From Massilia litorea (GTDB lineage Bacteria; Pseudomonadota; Gammaproteobacteria; Burkholderiales; Burkholderiaceae_D): a stretch of DNA of 64,000 bases. The DNA lies in contig NZ_CP062941.1 of NCBI RefSeq assembly GCF_015101885.1, positions 2,356,001 through 2,420,000 on the forward strand, given 5' to 3'. The notes beneath the pieces are model-generated. The model saw only the letters and a list, made by a program, of their open reading frames with translations. It did no database searches and was not told where the DNA came from. This document shows, one piece after another, positions 1 to 7,561 of the stretch. The first letter of the stretch is position 1; every line of letters begins with the position of its first letter. Made by a program: the position numbers and the translations under genes.

Positions 1-1
1 C

Positions 2-733
2 GACGATCCCGATTGTCCGCTCGACGAGGCGATCCGGCTCGTGCTGGCAGAACCGCAACTGGCCGCGCGCACCGTCGCGCTGGCCAATTCCGCCGCCTTC
101 AGCGGCGGCGGCGCCTCCGTGACGAACGTGCGCGCCGCCGTCACCCGCATGGGCTACCGGCGCCTGCAGGCGCTCGTCGCCAGCCTGGTGGTGCGCCAGT
201 TCGGCAGCCGCATCAAGGACCCCGGCCTGCGCGCCAAGGCCGAGCAGCTCTGGGAACACACGACCCACGTGGCCGCGCTGGCCTGGTCGCTGGCGCGCCA
301 CGTCACCGGCGTCAATCCCGATACGGCCCTGTTCGCGGGCATCATCCACGAGGTCGGCGGCTTTTACCTGCTCTCGCGCGCCGACGAATTCCCCGGCCTG
401 CTGGACGACGATCCGGAAAAATGGGGAGAACTGTGCGAGGACGTGGTCAGCCTCGAAGTCCTGAAAAAGCTCGCGGTCCCAGCTACGGTGGCCGACGCCA
501 TCGGTGCCTTGCGCCGCGCCTGGATCAACATGCCGCCCTCGACCCTGCTCGACACGCTGCTGCTGGCGAACGGCTATGCCCCGGTCGTGTCGCCGCTCGG
601 CGCGGCGCTGCCGGCCATGGCGGAACATGCCGACAGCGCCCTCGATTTCGTTATCGACGAAGACTTGCTGGACATGATCCGTGCCGAGGCGCTGGAAACC
701 TGCAAGGCGATGGGCGGGCCGCTGCTGGTCTAG
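2..733 (+). CDS. HDOD domain protein (5' end outside window)
   Basis: The frame is already open at the left edge, so the N-terminus is missing; 243 residues are visible. They match the HDOD fold, an all-helical relative of HD phosphohydrolases used in bacterial signalling and often tied to cyclic-di-GMP networks. Supporting segments are the early 'RTVALANSAAFS' helix, 'VRAAVTRMGYRRLQALV' and 'FAGIIHEVGGFYLLSR', which replaces the usual LLHDIG-type motif. The canonical HD metal pair is absent, as expected for HDOD. No output domain follows before the stop. Any receiver or GGDEF domain would have to be upstream of the window. Family assignment is fairly secure; the cellular role is not. Confidence 0.8.
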   Translation, partial: DDPDCPLDEAIRLVLAEPQLAARTVALANSAAFSGGGASVTNVRAAVTRMGYRRLQALVASLVVRQFGSRIKDPGLRAKAEQLWEHTTHVAALAWSLARHVTGVNPDTALFAGIIHEVGGFYLLSRADEFPGLLDDDPEKWGELCEDVVSLEVLKKLAVPATVADAIGALRRAWINMPPSTLLDTLLLANGYAPVVSPLGAALPAMAEHADSALDFVIDEDLLDMIRAEALETCKAMGGPLLV

Positions 734-940
734 CGTGCCTTGCTTGCGGCCCTCGTCGAATCGCGCGAAAATCAAGCTGAAGAATCGGCCTGAAGCGGCA
801 ATGCCGAGGCCTGCACGCGAACTGAGCTGTCGCGTCATGCGCCTGTCGTAGCGCGCCGTCAAACCCGGGCACGAGGGCGGGAACCTGGGCCGAAGCCAGC
901 CGTTCTAACCGCAAGGAGATGTTCTCCACGCGGAGGAAGC

Positions 941-2383
941 GTGAATCGTCAGCCGGCAGATGTGTCGTCAAGAATCGGTCAGCATCCGCTGTGGGCGACG
1001 CTATGCCTGCTGTTCTTGCTGTTCTTGCTGGCGGTGCCGGCTGCACCGGGCGCCAATGCCGCTCCTTCCGCCAGCCTGCTGACTGTCGACGGGCCGATCG
1101 GTCCCGCCTATGCCGACTACATCGAACGCGGCATCGCCGGCGCCGCGGCGCGCGGCGACCGCCTCGTCATCCTCCAACTCGACACGCCGGGCGGCCTCGA
1201 CACCTCGATGCGCATCATCGTGCGCGCCATTCTGGCCGCGCCGCTGCCGGTCGCCTGTTTCGTCGCCCCGAGCGGCGCCCGCGCCGCCAGCGCCGGCACC
1301 TATATCCTGTACGCCTGCCATATCGCGGCGATGGCGCCCGGCACCAACCTCGGCGCGGCCACGCCGGTGCAGGTCGGCGCCGGTCCGGGGCCGCCGGGCG
1401 GCGCGCCATCCGATGCCGGCAAGCCTGCCGAGCCCTCGGCCATGGAGCACAAGGCGGTCAACGATGCCGCCGCTTACCTGCGCGGGCTGGCGCAGCTGCG
1501 CGGACGCAATGCGGTCTGGGCCGAGGCGGCGGTGCGCCAGTCGGTCAGCCTGTCCGCGGAGGATGCGCTGGCGGCCAAGGTGGTCGACATCGTCGCACGA
1601 GACGTGCCTGGCCTGCTGGCGCAGGCGAACGGACGCGTTGTCGGCGTGGGCGGCCGGCCCTGGCGCGTGGACGTGGCCGGCGCGGCGGTCGTCGAGCTGC
1701 CGCCCGACTGGCGCACGCGCCTGCTGGCGACCATCACCCATCCGAGCGTGGCCCTGATCCTGCTGTCGGTCGGCGTGTATGGCCTGCTGTTCGAGTTCAT
1801 GAGCCCAGGGGCCGTGCTGCCGGGCGTGGCCGGAGCCATCTGCCTGCTGCTCGGCCTGTACGGCTTGCAGCTATTGCCGATCAATTATTCAGGGCTGGCG
1901 CTGATCTTCTTCGGCCTCGCCTGCATGCTGGCCGAAGCCTTCCTGCCGAGCTTTGGCGTGATCGGCTTCGGCGGCGTGATCGCCTTCGTGATCGGTGCCT
2001 TGCTGCTGTTCGACACCGAGGCGCCGGGTTTTGGACTACCGCTGGGCCTGGTGGCCAGCATCGGCATCGTGGCGGCCTTGCTGGTCGGCGCCACCGCCCA
2101 GGTCGCGCTGCGCACGCGGCGCCGGCCGCGGCCCGGGGCGCTGGGCGCGCTCGAAGGCAGCTTCGGCGAAATGCTGGGCGACGCCGCGCGCGAAGGCTGG
2201 GCGAATGTGGGCGGCGAGACCTGGCAGGTGGTGGCCGACACGCCCTTGCGGCAGGGCGAACGGGTGCGGGTGCTCGGCCGGCGCGGACGCGTGCTGCTGG
2301 TGGCCCCGCTCGATCTTTCTGCACATCCTGCGGCCCCGGGGCGCGGTCCGCCCGCCAAGGACGCGCCCGCCAATGGTCACTAG
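941..2383 (+). CDS. NfeD-family membrane serine protease (ClpP-class)
   Basis: Long-form NfeD protein of 480 residues. It starts with a signal/anchor helix at about residues 18-40. A ClpP/SppA-like protease domain follows at about 45-215, with nucleophile Ser117 in 'AASAGTYIL' and probable base Lys171 in 'EHKAVNDA'. Four or five membrane helices span about 250-385, and a C-terminal NfeD OB-fold lies at about 395-465. The GTG start at 941 was chosen because GGAGGA sits six bases upstream. In archaeal homologues this family cleaves the C-terminus of the stomatin partner encoded next door, and here the stomatin gene begins 10 bp after the stop. Function is inferred from family and neighbour. Confidence 0.88.
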   Translation: MNRQPADVSSRIGQHPLWATLCLLFLLFLLAVPAAPGANAAPSASLLTVDGPIGPAYADYIERGIAGAAARGDRLVILQLDTPGGLDTSMRIIVRAILAAPLPVACFVAPSGARAASAGTYILYACHIAAMAPGTNLGAATPVQVGAGPGPPGGAPSDAGKPAEPSAMEHKAVNDAAAYLRGLAQLRGRNAVWAEAAVRQSVSLSAEDALAAKVVDIVARDVPGLLAQANGRVVGVGGRPWRVDVAGAAVVELPPDWRTRLLATITHPSVALILLSVGVYGLLFEFMSPGAVLPGVAGAICLLLGLYGLQLLPINYSGLALIFFGLACMLAEAFLPSFGVIGFGGVIAFVIGALLLFDTEAPGFGLPLGLVASIGIVAALLVGATAQVALRTRRRPRPGALGALEGSFGEMLGDAAREGWANVGGETWQVVADTPLRQGERVRVLGRRGRVLLVAPLDLSAHPAAPGRGPPAKDAPANGH

Positions 2384-2392
2384 GAGAACCTC

Positions 2393-3154
2393 ATGCTGTT
2401 CGAATTCAGTTTCGGCTTGTCCCTGCTGGTCGTCGTGGTGCTGGTCCTGTTCGCCATGTCGGTGCGCGTGCTGCGCGAGTATGAACGCGGCGTCGTGTTC
2501 CAGCTGGGGCGCTTCTGGGCAGTGAAGGGACCGGGCCTGATCCTCTTGATCCCGGTGCTGCAGCAGATGGTGCGGGTCGACCTGCGCACCGTCGTGCTCG
2601 ACGTGCCGAAGCAGGACGTGATCTCGCGCGACAACGTGTCGGTGAAAGTGAATGCGGTGCTGTATTTTCGCGTCGTCGATCCGGAACGCGCCATCATCCA
2701 GGTGGCCAATTTCATGGAAGCGACCAGCCAGCTGGCCCAGACGACGCTGCGTTCGGTGCTCGGCAAGCACGAGCTCGACGACATGCTGGCCGAACGCGAA
2801 CGCCTCAACATCGATATCCAGAAAGTGCTCGACGCCCAGACCGATGCCTGGGGCATCAAGGTCGCCAATGTCGAGATCAAGCACGTCGACCTCGACGAAT
2901 CGATGATCCGCGCGATCGCCCGCCAGGCCGAGGCCGAACGCGAGCGGCGCGCGAAAGTCATTCACGCCGAAGGGGAACTGCAGGCCTCGGAAAAGCTGAT
3001 GCAGGCGGCCGAAGTGCTGGCCCGGCAGCAGGGCGCGATGCAGCTGCGCTACCTGCAGACCCTGTCCACGCTGGCCAGCGACAAGACGGCAACCATCGTC
3101 TTTCCGCTGCCGATGGACTTGCTGTCGAACCTGATGAGGAGAGGGGAGGGCTAG
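2393..3154 (+). CDS. Slipin / stomatin-like SPFH protein
   Basis: SPFH-domain protein of 253 residues. An N-terminal membrane hairpin at about 5-25 is followed by the stomatin signature '[15 protein letters not shown]'-like region (here '[15 protein letters not shown]') and '[16 protein letters not shown]'. A coiled helical region rich in Ala, Glu and Arg runs from about 170 to 225. Such proteins oligomerise as membrane microdomain scaffolds and associate with NfeD proteases. The gene is 10 bp downstream of the NfeD gene and probably co-transcribed. Its TAG stop shares the tetranucleotide CTAG with the stop of the convergent MFS gene, so the two coding regions overlap by 4 bp tail to tail. 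Confidence 0.9.
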   Translation: MLFEFSFGLSLLVVVVLVLFAMSVRVLREYERGVVFQLGRFWAVKGPGLILLIPVLQQMVRVDLRTVVLDVPKQDVISRDNVSVKVNAVLYFRVVDPERAIIQVANFMEATSQLAQTTLRSVLGKHELDDMLAERERLNIDIQKVLDAQTDAWGIKVANVEIKHVDLDESMIRAIARQAEAERERRAKVIHAEGELQASEKLMQAAEVLARQQGAMQLRYLQTLSTLASDKTATIVFPLPMDLLSNLMRRGEG

Positions 3155-4359
3155 ACGGCTTCGCGGGCGCGTTCCACCCTGGCCTGGCGTGCCTGCGGCG
3201 GCTGGGACGCTTGCGCACGGCGCATTGCCAGCATTGCCAGCGACAGCAGGACACCGGTGAAGGCCAGGCCTGCAGCCACCCATTGGGGCGCGGCATAGGA
3301 GTAGCCAAGCGTCAGGGGAATACCGCCGAGGAAGGCGCCGGTGGCATTCCCGATATTAAAACCCGACTGGCCGAGCGAGGAGCCGAGCATCTCCGCTTCG
3401 CGCGAATGGTCGATCAGGAGCATCTGGATCGGCGGCCCCATCGCCAGCGCATTCGCGCCGGTGGCAAAGGCCAGCACCAGCATGGCCGTTTGCGAAGTGG
3501 CGAACAGGCCGTTCATCAACAGCAAGGCGGTCATCGTCGTGAGCAGGATGACGATGGCGCGGATCGGTGCGAAGCGGTCGGCCAGCTTGCCGCCCGCGGT
3601 CACGCCGACCGTCATGCCGACGCCGACGACGGTCATGATCATCGGGATCTGGCCCGGCGCGAAGCGCGACAGCTCGGTCAGCAGCGGGGCGATATAGCTG
3701 AACCAGGCGAAGAAACCGCCGGTGCCGATCGAAGTGATGGCCAGCGCCATCCACAGGCCGGGCTTGCGGAAAATCCTGAGGTCCTTGCGCAAGCCCGCGC
3801 TCGGGCGTGCTTCGATGAAGGGCACCAGCTGGCGCAGGGCGAGAGCCGTCAGCAGGCCGATCGCGGCCACGACCAGGAACACCAGGCGCCAGCTCATGTT
3901 GTGGCCAAGCCAGGTGCCCAGCGGGACGCCGGCGACATTCGCCAGCGTCAGGCCGGTGAACATGGTCGCCATCGCAGCGGCCACTTTGCCCTCGTCGGCC
4001 AGGCGGCTGGCGACGACGGCGCCCACGCCGAAGAAAGCGCCATGCGGCAAGCCGGCCAGGAAGCGCGACACCAGCATCAGGCCATAATTCGGCGCCAGCG
4101 CGGAGAGGGCATTGAACACGGCGAACATCAGCATGAACCAGATCAGTACGGTACGCGGCGGCCGTTTGGCCAGCAGGCTGACCAGGGTCGGCGCACCGAC
4201 CACGACGCCGAGCGCATAGGCGGTAATCAGGTAGCCGGCTTGCGGGATCGTGACCTGCAGGCCGCCGGCGATATCGGGGAGGATGCCCATCATGACGAAT
4301 TCGGTCATGCCAATGCCGAAGCCGCCAAGGGCCAGCGGGAGCAAGCTTTTCTTGATCAA
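3151..4359 (-). CDS. MFS transporter, AraJ/DHA1 type
   Basis: Major facilitator of 402 residues with about 12 predicted membrane helices. The opening '[19 protein letters not shown]' and the loop '[15 protein letters not shown]' are typical of AraJ/YdhP/NepI-like drug:proton antiporters. The substrate cannot be told from sequence. The start is a TTG (complement of 4357-4359), giving M-I-K-K at the position where family members usually begin; there is no clear Shine-Dalgarno. The next ATG would remove the first half of helix 1. An inverted repeat GTGTC...GACAC lies at about 4366-4387, just upstream, and might be an operator. Confidence 0.87.
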   Translation of the reverse strand: MIKKSLLPLALGGFGIGMTEFVMMGILPDIAGGLQVTIPQAGYLITAYALGVVVGAPTLVSLLAKRPPRTVLIWFMLMFAVFNALSALAPNYGLMLVSRFLAGLPHGAFFGVGAVVASRLADEGKVAAAMATMFTGLTLANVAGVPLGTWLGHNMSWRLVFLVVAAIGLLTALALRQLVPFIEARPSAGLRKDLRIFRKPGLWMALAITSIGTGGFFAWFSYIAPLLTELSRFAPGQIPMIMTVVGVGMTVGVTAGGKLADRFAPIRAIVILLTTMTALLLMNGLFATSQTAMLVLAFATGANALAMGPPIQMLLIDHSREAEMLGSSLGQSGFNIGNATGAFLGGIPLTLGYSYAAPQWVAAGLAFTGVLLSLAMLAMRRAQASQPPQARQARVERAREAV

Positions 4360-4467
4360 AATAAAGTGTCTTTACAGTAGTGACACCGGCCGGGCGCCAT
4401 GCCGGGCCGAGTGGAACCGGCCACTATAGACCGCCAGGCTTTCCGAGTCTGCTTTCCGCTTGTGATG

Positions 4468-5082
4468 TCAGGTATTCGATGCCCTGATAGCGCTAGCTGC
4501 ACGCCAGCCGGGCAGCAGCGCGCACGCCGCGCCAAGCAGATGCCCCTGCCAGGCGACGGCGACGGTCGGCGGCAGGCCGGCCGCGCTCCATCCCGCACCG
4601 ATGGCTTGCGCGGCCGTCGACGCGGCGCAGGCCAGGCCGCCTGCCAGCAGGGCGGGACGCCAGCGTCCGGCCAGCGGCCAGAGGGCGATGCCCGCGGCCA
4701 GCGCGACGGTGGCGGCAAGCGCCGAAGCACCGCGGTATTCCACCAGGCCGGGCACGGCGAACAGCGCCAGCGAGATCAGGGGAGCAACCAGCAGCAATTG
4801 GCGCAGCAGGCGCCGCATGCCCAGGCCGCGTTCGAGGAGGGAGCTGCCGGCGAACAGCACGACCGCGTCGAACAGGGCGTGCTGCCATCCGAAATGCACC
4901 AGGTGGCCGGTCCACAGGCGCCACCACTGGCCGGCGAGGATCGCATCGCGCTCCCAGGCCAGCGCCGCGATGGCCGATTCCGGCAGGCAAGCCAGCAACA
5001 GGCAGGCGAGCGCCAGGCCGGCCGCCGCGCGCTCGCGTCCAGGCCCGCGCTCCGGTCCGTCCTCAGGCACGCCGCCTCGCAT
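4468..5082 (-). CDS. rrtA: Rhombosortase (rhomboid-family intramembrane serine protease)
   Basis: Small rhomboid-family protein of 204 residues with about six membrane helices. Landmarks are 'WRLWTGHLVHFGWQHAL' (helix 2 histidines), the nucleophile in 'YRGASAL' (Gly118-Ala-Ser120) and the catalytic His181 in 'QGHLLGA'. The short length and these motifs fit the rhombosortase subfamily, which processes proteins carrying a C-terminal GlyGly-CTERM signal. The gene overlaps by 20 bp the end of a lipoprotein gene that carries exactly such a tail, a genetic link that strongly supports the call. The helix-2 position that is often Asn in rhomboids reads Asp here ('HALFDA'). Confidence 0.85.
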   Translation of the reverse strand: MRGGVPEDGPERGPGRERAAAGLALACLLLACLPESAIAALAWERDAILAGQWWRLWTGHLVHFGWQHALFDAVVLFAGSSLLERGLGMRRLLRQLLLVAPLISLALFAVPGLVEYRGASALAATVALAAGIALWPLAGRWRPALLAGGLACAASTAAQAIGAGWSAAGLPPTVAVAWQGHLLGAACALLPGWRAASAIRASNT

Positions 5083-5887
5083 GGCCCAGCCACAACAGGC
5101 CCAGCGCGCCCAGCGCAGCCAGCCAGCCGGCGCTGCCGCCGCCCTTGTAGCCCGCCTTGTTCGCGACTTTAAATTGCGGATCGGACTTGACGCGTTCGCG
5201 GAAGCGGCCCAGCTCGCCCTGCAATTGCGGAATCAATTGTTCGACCGCCTGGGCATAGCCCTGCGACTGGGCGGCGCGCGCCTGTTCGGTGAACCCGGCC
5301 CAGGTCGCGGAACCCTTGACCTGGCTGGTGCCCGGCGCCCGGAACAGCAGCTTGCGGCTTTTGACGTCGAACACGGCGGCGTCGAGCAGGGTCTGGACGT
5401 CGTAGCGGTCGCCCTGGATCAGATAGGCGCCGACGACGGTCCAGTACAGGACAGCGGCCGCATTCGTGTCGTTGAAGCGGACCTGGTCGTAGGACAGCAG
5501 CGCGACGACTTCGACGTCGAACATGCGCGCGACCTGGTCCAGGTTGTCGAAGGCGCCGCCCGGGCGCAGGTAGGAGGTCGGGATGAGTTCGATCTTGCCG
5601 ATGTAGGCGTGCGCGGAGAAGGCCGCCTTGACGCGCTCGAGCAGCTGCATTCTTTCCGCTTCCGACACAGCCGTGTTGCGGCCACTTCCCGGCACAAAGG
5701 CGATGCCGACCCGCACCGGCGGACGCAGTTCGGTGACGGTCGGCGTCATCTCCGGCGCCGCCGTCGCTTTCGGATACAGGAAGTCGACCAGGCTGCCGGC
5801 CTGGCGCGTACTGCGCAGCGAAGTCGAGGCGCAGCCGCCGATGGCTGCAGCCAGGAAAATGAGAAGCAAAGTCCGAAAGAGTCGCAT
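5063..5887 (-). CDS. Rhombotarget lipoprotein with GlyGly-CTERM tail
   Basis: Lipoprotein of 274 residues. The signal peptide ends in a lipobox with Cys19 ('AAIGGCAS'). A soluble domain of about 220 residues follows ('VGIAFVPGSG', 'YDQVRFND', 'GDRYDVQTLLDAAVFDV'). The C-terminus has the full GlyGly-CTERM layout: 'YKGGGSAG' at 247-254, one hydrophobic helix, then the basic end 'GHARRRA'. This is the sorting signal recognised by rhombosortase, encoded immediately downstream with a 20-bp overlap. The protein is therefore probably lipidated at its N-terminus and cleaved at its C-terminus, reaching the outer membrane or cell surface. The function of the mature domain is unknown. Confidence 0.85.
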   Translation of the reverse strand: MRLFRTLLLIFLAAAIGGCASTSLRSTRQAGSLVDFLYPKATAAPEMTPTVTELRPPVRVGIAFVPGSGRNTAVSEAERMQLLERVKAAFSAHAYIGKIELIPTSYLRPGGAFDNLDQVARMFDVEVVALLSYDQVRFNDTNAAAVLYWTVVGAYLIQGDRYDVQTLLDAAVFDVKSRKLLFRAPGTSQVKGSATWAGFTEQARAAQSQGYAQAVEQLIPQLQGELGRFRERVKSDPQFKVANKAGYKGGGSAGWLAALGALGLLWLGHARRRA

Positions 5888-6004
5888 GGGCCACCTGTGT
5901 CGTTAACAAAGTGGAACGCATGGTGGCACGGAGCGGGATGCACTTGAAGCGCCGGCGCCCGAGTAGCGTTGAACGCGCCGCGCGGTATTGCCGGACGACC
6001 TTTT

Positions 6005-6601
6005 TCAAGCCTCGTCGTCGCCGAGCCAGACGACACGGCCGTGTCCCGCCTCGTTCAGGCGCGCAACCAGCGCCGGCGCATCGGCCTCGGCCAGGCTGAA
6101 GGCAAACACGACGGCATCGCCATGGCTGACCTCGAGCAGGGTAGCCTTGGCGGCATCGAGTTCGCGCCGGATCATGCCCTCGAAGGCGTAAGGCGCCGTG
6201 CAGCGCAGCTGGGTGTGGCGCACGATGGCGACCTTGTCGGCCTGCAGCAGGGCCTGGGCCACGCTGTCGGTGTAGGCCCGCACCAGGCCGCCGGCGCCAA
6301 GCTTGATGCCGCCGAAATAGCGCACGACGGTGGCAAGTACCCCTTCCAGGTCCTGGTGGCGCAGCACGTCGAGCATCGGCCGTCCGGCCGTACCGCTGGG
6401 CTCGCCATCGTCGACGGCGGCCGACTGGCCCCCGGCCAGCAGCGCCCAGCACACGTGCGCCGCTTGCGGATGCTGGGCGCGCAGGCCGGCCACCACCGCC
6501 TGGGCACTGGCGCGGTCCGTCATCGGCTGCACGCAGGCGATGAAACGGCTCTTCTTGATGATCAGTTCGTGGTGGACGGGAGAGGTCAGGGTCTGGCGCA
6601 T
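6005..6601 (-). CDS. yigZ: YigZ / IMPACT family protein
   Basis: 198 residues from the ATG at 6601. The same frame is open further upstream but runs through the tRNA-Lys gene and its terminator, so the longer version is rejected. Family motifs include 'SRFIACV', 'DGEPSGTAGRPML' and 'VVRYFGGIKLGAGGL', followed by a C-terminal ferredoxin-like domain (DUF1949). YigZ/IMPACT proteins are widely conserved and poorly understood; eukaryotic IMPACT inhibits the Gcn2 kinase through Gcn1. The gene lies just after the tRNA-Lys terminator and is probably transcribed on its own. Confidence 0.9.
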   Translation of the reverse strand: MRQTLTSPVHHELIIKKSRFIACVQPMTDRASAQAVVAGLRAQHPQAAHVCWALLAGGQSAAVDDGEPSGTAGRPMLDVLRHQDLEGVLATVVRYFGGIKLGAGGLVRAYTDSVAQALLQADKVAIVRHTQLRCTAPYAFEGMIRRELDAAKATLLEVSHGDAVVFAFSLAEADAPALVARLNEAGHGRVVWLGDDEA

Positions 6602-6627
6602 GGGCGCTGCTCCGAACGCGGAAACAA

Positions 6628-6654
6628 AAACGCCAACCGTGAAGGTTGGCGTTT
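6628..6654 (-). terminator. Rho-independent terminator of tRNA-Lys copy 1
   Basis: Read on the minus strand, the hairpin ACGCCAACC-TTCAC-GGTTGGCGT is followed by TTTTG. It begins about 13 nt after the CCA end of the tRNA and precedes the yigZ start. Its sequence is unrelated to the terminator of the second tRNA-Lys copy. Confidence 0.8.
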
Positions 6655-6666
6655 TCGCTGAATCTT

Positions 6667-6742
6667 TGGTAGGCCGTGCGGGATTCGAACCTGCGACCAA
6701 CGGATTAAAAGTCCGCTGCTCTACCAGCTGAGCTAACGACCC
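6667..6742 (-). tRNA. tRNA-Lys(TTT), copy 1
   Basis: A 76-nt cloverleaf with CCA encoded. The 5' end reads GGGTCGTTAGCTCAG, the anticodon loop CTTTTAA gives anticodon TTT, and the T-arm reads GGTTCGAATCC. It is identical over its full length to the gene at 14130-14205 and in the same orientation, so the two form a direct repeat around the type VI cassette. Confidence 0.97.
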
Positions 6743-6754
6743 GAAGAAGGCAAG

Positions 6755-6783
6755 ATTATAGCCGGACTCTTGCGAATGTCCAA
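6755..6783 (-). promoter_or_regulatory. Promoter of tRNA-Lys copy 1
   Basis: On the minus strand, TTGGAC (6783-6778) and TATAAT (6760-6755) are separated by 17 bp. The -10 element ends 12 nt before the first tRNA base. This is close to a sigma-70 consensus. Confidence 0.7.
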
Positions 6784-6829
6784 GAATTTCCTGCGACACC
6801 GTGCATAAAGACCCGTTACGACCTGAAAA

Positions 6830-7345
6830 TCAGGTTTCCACGTGCTCGTCTTCCTTCTGCGCTTCGTGCATGGCTGCCGGTTCGAGCTTTTCGGCTTCGA
6901 CGTTCGCCCGTACAAACACACCCCAGCACGCCAGCAGGATCGCTGCGGCAACCCCAATCGACGCAACGTGCGGCAGCAGCTCGGGCTTGGTGTGCAGGAA
7001 CTGGAACACGCCGACCAGGCATTCGACCCCGAGCGACACCACCACCACGATCAGGAAGCGCGACAGGAAGCGGCGCAGGCGAGTCGGCGAGCTCACGTGT
7101 ACCGCACGCTGTACTTCTTCCTCCAGCACCGTCTGGCCCAGTTCGAGGGCGGCCACCGCAATCGTCAGCAAGCCGATGCATTCCAGGATCAGCCGGAAGC
7201 GGTCCTGTACCGACTGCTCGTCGCCCGGACGCAGGGCCGACCAGATCTCCATGGCGCCGAGGACGATGAGCGACAAGCCGCAGACGAAGAAGAGCAGGGC
7301 GATCAATATGAATCCGCCGGTGGCGATCTTTTGCAAATATTTCAC
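6830..7345 (-). CDS. Integral membrane protein of unknown function
   Basis: 171 residues with about four hydrophobic segments (roughly 10-35, 62-82, 98-120 and 133-152). A charged C-terminal tail ends in 'EAQKEDEHVET'. The start is taken as the GTG at 7345, giving V/M-K-Y-L-Q-K, because AGAAGG precedes it at good spacing; an upstream in-frame ATG adds 44 residues that look non-coding. I do not recognise a family with a known role. It sits alone inside the interval bounded by the two tRNA-Lys genes, divergent from vgrG. Its composition resembles the GC-rich backbone, not the A+T-rich effector genes, so it may be an ancestral gene there. Confidence 0.6.
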   Translation of the reverse strand: MKYLQKIATGGFILIALLFFVCGLSLIVLGAMEIWSALRPGDEQSVQDRFRLILECIGLLTIAVAALELGQTVLEEEVQRAVHVSSPTRLRRFLSRFLIVVVVSLGVECLVGVFQFLHTKPELLPHVASIGVAAAILLACWGVFVRANVEAEKLEPAAMHEAQKEDEHVET

Positions 7346-7561
7346 GGTGAACCTTCTGTCTGAATATGTGGAAACTTTAGCATCATTCGGCGCCACGCTT
7401 CCGTTCGGCAGGAGCTGGAGGACAGCACCGGGTGTTGCCAAATCAACGCGTCCATCGAGCGCCATGACGCGCCGCAAACGTCCTCATCAGTGACGCTTGT
7501 ATCGTGGCAACGACCGCGATTTTCCTTGTTATCGCTCATGCATGAGGAGGTTCAACATCCA

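Noticed and set aside
6602..6799. N-terminal extension of yigZ
   Set aside because: The extension is translated tRNA-Lys and terminator sequence.
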